From the IMG/VR virus record IMGVR_UViG_3300030382_002866, positions 9,387 through 30,434 of that record: a stretch of 21,048 nucleotides of DNA, one strand, 5' to 3'. Each line of letters opens with the position of its first letter. The stretch's first letter is position 1. Positions 16,101 to 21,048 of the stretch are shown here, one piece after another. The DNA comes from a virus. Under the pieces are notes generated by a model. That model saw only the letters and a list, made by a program, of their open reading frames with translations. It was not told the DNA's origin and made no database searches. The position numbers and the translations under genes are program-made.

Positions 16101-19003
16101 TTAACCATATGATCAACAGACTGGCTTAAGAGTCTTTCATATGCAGCATCATGATCAAAAATATCACCTAATTTATTCCTAATATGCTCTCTTGCAATTG
16201 AAATTGTCTCCAATGTTACAGTTTTATTAGTAGGCTTATTCATATTCTTATTACCAGTCAGAATATTATGAACATTCTGAACTCTGGAATGAAATTGTGA
16301 AAGTTCAGTAACCCTTGCTGCATCTATCTTGGTATCTAACTCACCTGGACCAAACTCAGCTATCACTCCTTCATTTAATTGTAATGAAGATAATTGCCTA
16401 TCTAATAGCTCAACATCAGTTTCAGATAAGCTTGTGAATAATTTTTTTCTGGTAGAAGCTGATGAATTCATGAACAAAACATTGTTTGTATCCATATCAG
16501 TCTTTGTAACATTATAGGCTATCCACATATTATTATCATGTAAAATATTCCTATCATGCATCATGGTATCCCTACCATATGTATTGTCATTCATCAATCC
16601 GACAAATTGTTTATATCCTTTTTCAACACTTTTCAATTCAGTATTACTCAAAGTCTTCATCTCCCTTGGAGGTGGACCTTCAACAATAAGCCATCCATTT
16701 GCCATACCTTCTTCAATAAACTTTGCATGTGTAGCTTTTAAAGACTGTAATTCTGGAGATGGTCTTGACCCAAGTAATTTCTCAATATCAATTTTTGGCA
16801 GTCTAAGTATACCTGTTGTTGGATCATACTTACCTGAGGTATCTATTCCAATGCTCTCATAAAAATCAGTCATAGCTCTCATCTGTAGATCTATAAATCT
16901 TTCATTGGCAGTGTTACCAGACTGCAATTCAACTTGTCTTAACCATACTTCAGGATTCGTCTTGTGTTCTTTGATACCAGGTATATCATTGATCCTGCCC
17001 ACAATTTCCAATGCCTCACCAGGAGTTACATGCCTCATTACACGTCCAATATCAGTAGCATTATTATCATAGTGAGCAATCACCTGCATTGCAATTCTTA
17101 ACTTGGCACTCTGTACAGGATCTCCTGTTACATCAATAACTGATTCGTAAGCTTCATTTAATGGTTTTGCTCCTTCTATTACTGCTGAATCCTCAGCTAC
17201 AACAAACTTATCCCTAAGAATATCATCTACTATCTTATAATCACCACTATTAATTAAAGAACGACCCCTGTACTCCACAACAGCAGGATTAATATCAAGA
17301 CCATTGCCTCTTGATTTATATCCCATCATTTCAAGTCCATGCCTCACAGCTTTTATCTTTTTAATGTTAGCTGTGTAATACTGCTTTAACTCCCCTGTCT
17401 CAATAAATCTTGACTGTTTTGCACTAGTACTGCCTTCACCAAAAGTCCTTCCAGATTTAGCAAAGACCATCCCAACTATCATATTAGATACTATTTCTGT
17501 TGGGTCGGCACCAAATGCTCCAACTATAGAAAACTTACCAGTATCATCATAATACTGCTTAATAGCAGGAAGATTCATAGCTAATGCACCAGCTATCATT
17601 CTTGGAGAAGCACCCCATAAATCTTTTCTGATCTCTGTTCCCATATAACCAAGCCATTCCCTGGAAAAATCTTTCCTAACCTTCTGAAGCATAGGTATAG
17701 CTTCTTCCTTTGTCAGATCTCCTATCTTCTTACCAAGCAATTCCTTGGATAATACATTAGACTTTAAAGCTCCCCCAGAAACATCATCTATAAGCTGTAA
17801 TGTAGTTCTTGCTTGTTCACCTGCCATTCTATTTGCAGGTTTCCATGCTTTTCTTAAAGTATTCAATCCAGACAAAGCTTCCTTATGAAGTTTAGACCCA
17901 GCTCTACCTCCCTTTAGAAACCTGGTTGGTGCAATCAATGACATCCATAATCCAGACTTACCAGAATGCTTAAGAGTCTCCATAAAACCTGAATTTAAAT
18001 TCTCAAAATGCTTTAATTCTTTTTGATCAAACTCCCCACCTAAAATTTCACCAGTTTTATAAGTTATATTCTCAACAGCAGCTTGAGCTAAATGATGTGT
18101 AAATCCTAAAGCTGCATCACTTGCCATAGCAGATATCAATTGACCTGTTTTTCCAGTTAGAGTCCACTCAGCAGCTCTTCCAGCAACACCAGGACCCTTT
18201 GCTGTCCATGCAGCAGCCCTTCCAATCAATCCATCCATGTAATTATGAAATTGATGAGTAGAATATTTCATGGAAGAAGATATAAGATCATCTGACAACT
18301 TCATTGCAGACTCAAGTCCCATGTCAGGCATCTCACCAAGTAATTTACGACTTAGGTCATCTACAGCAGAAGTATATGCTTCTTGACTGTGTTTCCAAAG
18401 TCTCTTATATCCAGGAGACCTAACTATTTTAGTAGCCTCCCTCATAGCAGCCAGAGTACCTCTCTCAAGACCTTCTAAAGCAAGATCATCAACCTCACCT
18501 GCTGCTAACTTATCACCATACTTTGTTAAAAGCTCAATACCCCTTTTCTCACCAAACTTTTCTACTGCTTCAGTACCTGCTTTTCTTGCTATATATGTAC
18601 CTGTCTTATTTGTTGCTGTTCTTGTAAGAAGCTTACTAAGTAAACCAAGACCCTTAGCAGTCCAGCTAAATGTAGCCAACATTCCTAAGCCTTGTCCTGC
18701 TATATATCCAACCTTACCAGCTCCAGTCTGTTCTTCCCATGGCTTATATGTACCAAGAGCAAGAGCTGATCTTCCTTTTTTACCAGTTTCTGTTAATGCA
18801 GCTACATCTAATGCTCCCCATGATGCAGAAGAAAGAGCCCCCCATGAAAGATTTCCAGCAAAATCCATCATCATACTGCTCTCATCCTCATCAGTTACAT
18901 AATCAGCCTGCATCTGCTGATTATATAATTCTAGCATCTTTTCTTTATATTCTCTGCGTTTCCTAGCTTCTTCGGATTCAATATATGTATTACCGTTACT
19001 CAT
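10184..19003 (-). CDS. Giant virion protein with two-barrel RNA polymerase catalytic motif (2939 residues)
   Basis: A single uninterrupted 8.8 kb gene. The N-terminus (about 44-125) is glycine/alanine-rich with hydrophobic stretches (GKVGYIAGQGLGMLA), as in ejected virion proteins. Near the middle-to-C-terminal third, NTRQP (2111-2115) is followed 50 residues on by QDADHDFDKSNVY (2160-2172). This mirrors the RxP element and NADFDGD loop of RNA polymerase beta-prime, and more closely the DxDxDK loop of crAss-like phage polymerases; D2163, D2165 and D2167 would hold the catalytic Mg. REVKGSS (1920-1926) may belong to the partner barrel. Known: the crAss-like phage phi14:2 packages such an enzyme. 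Inferred: this protein enters the cell and transcribes early genes. The remainder is helical and unassigned. Alternative: a structural ejection protein with a chance motif. Confidence 0.6.
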   Translation of the reverse strand: MSNGNTYIESEEARKRREYKEKMLELYNQQMQADYVTDEDESSMMMDFAGNLSWGALSSASWGALDVAALTETGKKGRSALALGTYKPWEEQTGAGKVGYIAGQGLGMLATFSWTAKGLGLLSKLLTRTATNKTGTYIARKAGTEAVEKFGEKRGIELLTKYGDKLAAGEVDDLALEGLERGTLAAMREATKIVRSPGYKRLWKHSQEAYTSAVDDLSRKLLGEMPDMGLESAMKLSDDLISSSMKYSTHQFHNYMDGLIGRAAAWTAKGPGVAGRAAEWTLTGKTGQLISAMASDAALGFTHHLAQAAVENITYKTGEILGGEFDQKELKHFENLNSGFMETLKHSGKSGLWMSLIAPTRFLKGGRAGSKLHKEALSGLNTLRKAWKPANRMAGEQARTTLQLIDDVSGGALKSNVLSKELLGKKIGDLTKEEAIPMLQKVRKDFSREWLGYMGTEIRKDLWGASPRMIAGALAMNLPAIKQYYDDTGKFSIVGAFGADPTEIVSNMIVGMVFAKSGRTFGEGSTSAKQSRFIETGELKQYYTANIKKIKAVRHGLEMMGYKSRGNGLDINPAVVEYRGRSLINSGDYKIVDDILRDKFVVAEDSAVIEGAKPLNEAYESVIDVTGDPVQSAKLRIAMQVIAHYDNNATDIGRVMRHVTPGEALEIVGRINDIPGIKEHKTNPEVWLRQVELQSGNTANERFIDLQMRAMTDFYESIGIDTSGKYDPTTGILRLPKIDIEKLLGSRPSPELQSLKATHAKFIEEGMANGWLIVEGPPPREMKTLSNTELKSVEKGYKQFVGLMNDNTYGRDTMMHDRNILHDNNMWIAYNVTKTDMDTNNVLFMNSSASTRKKLFTSLSETDVELLDRQLSSLQLNEGVIAEFGPGELDTKIDAARVTELSQFHSRVQNVHNILTGNKNMNKPTNKTVTLETISIAREHIRNKLGDIFDHDAAYERLLSQSVDHMVNTLDIQSIHRDQQLKFSLLVMMNGGVAPSGTSIGDLSRYGGLVIRREGTIEIPDSKALFDILKASPDLQEVNLDKLMDYYSDFQSGISAASGKFNITNDVNNIARLVKDAGGAVNVRNILSTARLFSHIGHVSDLHNGYINLEAFMNKIGSDNDKYIKDYGEMRDFDTRLSGSLKDLIENMGTLRANIKHLIDTRDYDALINMKLQETSSLMESLERFQKRDLMDVIDRDKGNIVDELYRQELVNVIAKAKEMLGAKVLGYENISAYVDEQIKKSTYDIYTREHVLRINTTPQKFESDYGVRTSDQESIIDKALGGKTANDIVGNLPIIRAVTDLVNARDKEPPDIVQRGGIEQIYNDAWQLVSAKAFSDDVKRVKYVGGFDGGMFISDKVGLPVQRAGDGRGLTGLKNILFGNGEGWYELQKDVKFLMEGEEVARDLRTFDDSIMSTIDGQIEAGIGIESKTVRNEYLKQTLKENLIAEISPDSVPMIRVILNDQTQIVVSKDLAERSVKAAYAEGGILSELVGAIYGANTRAARDFLQRFRTPDMTVDLLKDGINEAWNILNQPSLLIDGGRTGLERVQELDYMKRRKLADISSGKILNDRYHNALTEFYDLVAAETGSSLAVRLADSYRGMRDENGVLRPMRSISIDDSGEVLSVIDRFRKRLDMYDEDIMMDVDRDKMEQFIESISKEVTDSPTFLSKSAFLRFLGTFAPSRELIQLNEAGEIVGFNVGSMKPKGVDIQIREDGSLKVSYDKTAFFYDPKIGEALDDAKLDEVKFKSGNKINVSRVPGGNLEPNYVEPITRRGEVDAASIEEIMLWTIDSARDGTGVTEAPWEAYNLTQVSVPHTGTVGSNTGVHYSNKSGLHDWTQIGDHVSEFGNLMGKLQDSPEALTGIGRSLSDMARTEGDLNPARTALDSFLDSQGVVVSDWMGDLVVDNLFSRYFQGSKIASREVKGSSYSPMAPFLADKNVDLPVLYEGEDNIGRQRIYGGFGINSDIAQMPFKALGRSTHNEFPVNGDKNKNVTGFFIARHSFFNPVISKNSKSEFVIIPNEKKGFTVIVEGMELKKDGTFIDIIKGKLPKLLAEQKKGNKEVYEAIENDIKELRTFWETEGATNEKMLDRLASLVDETGALRDNMWMGVMNTRQPRNAFDVIVNKVHRENIGTEENPIWNHYDEREGNSTRQNSVDVLRQDADHDFDKSNVYSTAPPDFIKEVATMAGARIINDPVEYSESLIKKVQLDMGDQAGMRDWFKDVNNTSALRGRFVKLHQISTYLMNALDEGGVLGKMIINNKQVLIKMKSRREYIDVVGNISKTVKYFLDNYRDIIDVRTEKGFSPGIDNFIRDILFGKEKIVNGEPITQFEGLFEFVGEGVNQKRLDGKVGGDLVAETLYREIVSPLNKYLTYNRGELTDADIKSKMTLKDVFTGWSGVKNAYWTGRTQRDKILDIEGYKIDLTTGKNRLYKFITNESNNPFEISMRSLSSSYDAALRVKRHGASRETAIETLIFQGESQSLPQDPTNIRSVSDKIFKMVKDEGTLAQLAMVSDRLSSLEGELARLKASQYSNPYDIEKAANSVEYYTNLKIELELLAGSKISAQRLENVFRFSQGRAEGKQTAYGEDWVVWDSRGKNIQQVIREGETNQKAISPSDIIVRGGKKFDLSPAKRQDRLREKWVAYGKPLLEMVSGGGKVVSMNKLQYDGSVIPAYLNFTGQYGKVGREWGVHRDGVQLANDRKTLLHLFLNDIGNRYGLNDPLKRRSFIFKLMTPEIDQNTYVVRQSNGKFAYDYKFTENEKISKTIYSYLTDVRERQSFSKDNVMTSEEANNIILELSRKHALVYYGLTDPYTNVDIASTRTASYLSNMSKRLVDIDKNILRPDNLVKGKEHEFNNAMSMINQFINGDRLITPFDMARISRKIIGARGGANMFTIGESSNSNPILVRKHGKKGTELKKTIDQLFSEKKERERRCRQPGL

Positions 19004-19006
19004 CTT

Positions 19007-19549
19007 TTATCTTATATACCTTTCAGAGTGTGGTTTATCTGACAAATAATCAAGAGATTCTTTGATCTGTCTAGATCCCATGAAAGGCTTACTACTTACT
19101 TCAATCCCCAATAAAGACAAAAGTGCATTAGCTGCATCTACTGGAAAACCAATTGTATTTGCGACTACTGATCTTTGATAATCTCCTCCCATCATCTTCC
19201 CTACTAATGGCCCTACCTTTTCTTTTATATACTGACCTCCCTTCCCATAAAGCTCTTTCTGCCCTGCTGCTCGCTGTATATCTGCTTCTGTCTGAAGTAA
19301 AAGCCCTTTTCCAAATACATTAAGTGGATTTGGCCCCTCCTGTATTCCAGGAATCTTCGGTTGAACTCCATATGAAAGCTGACCTTCATCAGCAACTTCT
19401 GCAGTCGCTAATCTCTCTTCTTCTGCAGCCTGTTGTGCTGCAAGAATCTGTGCAGCCTCCTCTGCAGTAGCCTTTCTAACCGAATCCTGCTTAGCTCTAG
19501 CAAAATCTGCTTTTATTCTAAGCTTATCAAATGCTGATACATTACTCAT
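19007..19549 (-). CDS. Small virion-associated protein, N-terminal coiled coil
   Basis: A 181-residue protein with an alanine/glutamate-rich helix near residues 20-60 (AEEAAQILAAQQAAEEER), a proline-glycine linker and a glycine-rich C-terminal half (GKGGQYIKEKVGPLVGKMMGG). I chose the ATG at 19549, which overlaps the preceding stop by 8 bases and follows GGAGCTGGGG, over a GTG at 19567. It lies three bases before the giant gene. Small, alanine-rich proteins next to ejection proteins are often internal virion proteins, but no family is recognised. Confidence 0.55.
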   Translation of the reverse strand: MSNVSAFDKLRIKADFARAKQDSVRKATAEEAAQILAAQQAAEEERLATAEVADEGQLSYGVQPKIPGIQEGPNPLNVFGKGLLLQTEADIQRAAGQKELYGKGGQYIKEKVGPLVGKMMGGDYQRSVVANTIGFPVDAANALLSLLGIEVSSKPFMGSRQIKESLDYLSDKPHSERYIR

Positions 19550-20990
19550 ATTCAACCCCAGCTCCACTAATATTTGTAATCCATTTATCTTCTTTTATAT
19601 CATAATAATATTGATCTCTAACTTGATTCACCCAATCATCTAAAAGCAAAGCTTCACTAGCAGTAAGATCCTCAACATTCAATTTGTCATAACCACCCTT
19701 TCTGCCAGTAAGCCCTTCTACAGAATTTGTTCTGAAATATCTTCTTAATATTCCTCTTACAGTACCCTCAGATCTAAGATCTATACCAAGAATATAAAAA
19801 ACATCACTCCTATATTTTTCAGCTAAATCTGGACTTATATTCTTATTTTCTCTATACTGCATATATGCTTTTGCTATAAGTTCATCTCTTGTATTAAAAA
19901 GAGGAACTTTAATTCCTGCCTTAATATCAGATCTACTATATTTTCTCTCTTGACTATTCTCATTAAATATAGTTTCTCCTATCTCCATTGCATCCAACAC
20001 TAATGAAGAGGTTGCCTTACCTTCTGACAGTGTTAGATATAACTTCTCAAGTTCAGCTGCAGGAAGATTTTTAATATCTGCCAATGGCACACCTAACTTA
20101 AGAGCAATTTGAGGATCAAACAATAATCCTATCCTGAATGTTTCAACACTAAAAGTCTGCTTTCCACTATCTTGCATACTAGTATCTTTTTCTTTCAGAC
20201 CAGAAAGAAATTCTCCATATCCAAAAGTAGCCTGCATCATTGCAACGCCAGACTCATCTATCATAGGATAATACTCACCAGCTCTATTTAAAGATTCATT
20301 AATAATCTGCTTTCTAGATACTCCCCCAACTACCCTCTCCTCTAATTCTAATTTTGTTAATCTCCGTGCCTCAAGACCTTCGGCAACACCTGGATCAAAC
20401 TTGTGTTTTTCAAAGTAAGTCTCCAGAGGTTTAGGCATTAGAGCCTTTTCTTCTAATTCAGGATAATACTTTTCCCTAAAGATATCTTGTGTAATGTCCT
20501 CAGACCCCCATGTTCCCCTCTCTTCTTCAGTCACACCTGTTGTATAAGTAGCCCCAACACCTTTAGTTAAAAAGTTCTCCGCCTGACTAAGTCTTAATAA
20601 ATTATCTATTGAATTAATTATTGCAGGATTTAGAAGTTTTATTTGTTCATCAGTAGCAGCTATAGTTTGCTCATAATATTTAAAAGGCTCTTCATATATA
20701 TCTGCTGTTATACCTTGGACCTTACCAGTTTTATATAGATCTCCTAAATTATCTGCTTCTCCTGTATAACCAGCAATTTGGGCTTGTTTCTCTAGATAAG
20801 CAACTTCATATGTATTTCTTCTTTTTTCAAGACTAGCTAACCTATCTGAAGCTAACTCCAGTTTAGTTTCTTCTTCATCTTGCTTGGCTTCAATATGTTT
20901 CGATGCTAATCCTAATATTAATGCATTCAGTTCACGCATCGCATCTGCAGCTCCGTAATCTAATCTAGGCTGTCTTGGTGTCCAAGCCAT
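19542..20990 (-). CDS. Probable internal virion protein (482 residues)
   Basis: A 482-residue helical protein. Residues 25-75 form a likely coiled coil (KHIEAKQDEEETKLELASDR followed by LASLEKRR). The rest is charged helices with no catalytic motif or signal peptide. The ATG shares one base with the stop of the preceding gene, and the 3' end overlaps the 181-residue gene, so these genes form one late operon. Position before two small or giant structural genes suggests a tail, ejection or internal core role. No family is recognised. Confidence 0.55.
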   Translation of the reverse strand: MAWTPRQPRLDYGAADAMRELNALILGLASKHIEAKQDEEETKLELASDRLASLEKRRNTYEVAYLEKQAQIAGYTGEADNLGDLYKTGKVQGITADIYEEPFKYYEQTIAATDEQIKLLNPAIINSIDNLLRLSQAENFLTKGVGATYTTGVTEEERGTWGSEDITQDIFREKYYPELEEKALMPKPLETYFEKHKFDPGVAEGLEARRLTKLELEERVVGGVSRKQIINESLNRAGEYYPMIDESGVAMMQATFGYGEFLSGLKEKDTSMQDSGKQTFSVETFRIGLLFDPQIALKLGVPLADIKNLPAAELEKLYLTLSEGKATSSLVLDAMEIGETIFNENSQERKYSRSDIKAGIKVPLFNTRDELIAKAYMQYRENKNISPDLAEKYRSDVFYILGIDLRSEGTVRGILRRYFRTNSVEGLTGRKGGYDKLNVEDLTASEALLLDDWVNQVRDQYYYDIKEDKWITNISGAGVEYE

Positions 20991-21048
20991 TATTTTATCT
21001 TTCCATTTTGTATCTTATTAATTGCATCTAAAGCATTATTTCCCTTTT
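20990..21048 (-). CDS. C-terminal end of a gene (5' part outside window)
   Basis: An open frame enters from the right edge and gives an 18-residue end, KGNNALDAINKIQNGKIK, before TAA at 20990-20992. The stop shares a base with the next ATG, matching the tight spacing of this operon. It is too short for a functional call; another late virion gene is likely. Confidence 0.6.
   Translation of the reverse strand, partial: KGNNALDAINKIQNGKIK

Noticed and set aside
10184-19003. Giant gene as an N4-type (T7-like single-subunit) virion RNA polymerase
   Set aside because: I found no T7-like motif A/B/C set; the RQP and DxDxD pair fits the two-barrel type better.

Overview
The window is part of a tailed-phage (probably podovirus-like) genome that is visibly AT-rich and tightly packed. 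No cellular housekeeping gene, rRNA or tRNA is seen. Genes carry Shine-Dalgarno sites of the AAAGGAG type and end in TAA, TAG or TGA, so the standard code with SD-led initiation fits. The layout is two opposing blocks: replication and small early-type genes on the + strand (1-7208), and very long structural genes on the - strand (21048-7253). They meet at a bidirectional terminator at about 7221-7254.

The + block opens with the end of a Sak4-like recombination ATPase whose Walker A lies, unexpectedly, at the C-terminus. An SSB-like protein, a winged-helix protein, an archaeo-eukaryotic primase fused to a DnaB-like helicase, and a DUF932 protein follow. Next comes a candidate attenuator or riboswitch-like leader (3639-3780) and a run of tiny, mostly overlapping genes. 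Among these are a possible histone-fold protein (4347-4553), an acidic protein with an SH3/Tudor-like N-terminal half (4555-4842) and a clear SET-domain lysine-methyltransferase homologue (5137-5463). The block ends with a PD-(D/E)XK, Holliday-resolvase-like nuclease.

Between 5904 and 6400 there is no gene. About 470 bases hold a large, elaborately folded RNA with four domains, each closed by a perfect 8-11 bp helix, plus a 13 bp helix joining the first and last domains. Size, setting and complexity recall the phage ornate RNAs ROOL and GOLLD, but I cannot assign it to either.

The - block reads, in transcription order, a partial gene, a 482-residue and a 181-residue protein, a 2939-residue giant, a 33-residue ORF and a 942-residue protein. 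They look like virion or DNA-ejection proteins. The giant carries an RQP motif and, 50 residues later, an aspartate cluster fitting the catalytic loop of two-barrel (multisubunit-type) RNA polymerases. This suggests a virion-packaged RNA polymerase like that of crAss-like phages. If right, the giant would enter the host with the DNA and transcribe early genes, while the + block supplies replication, recombination and possibly protein-modifying factors.
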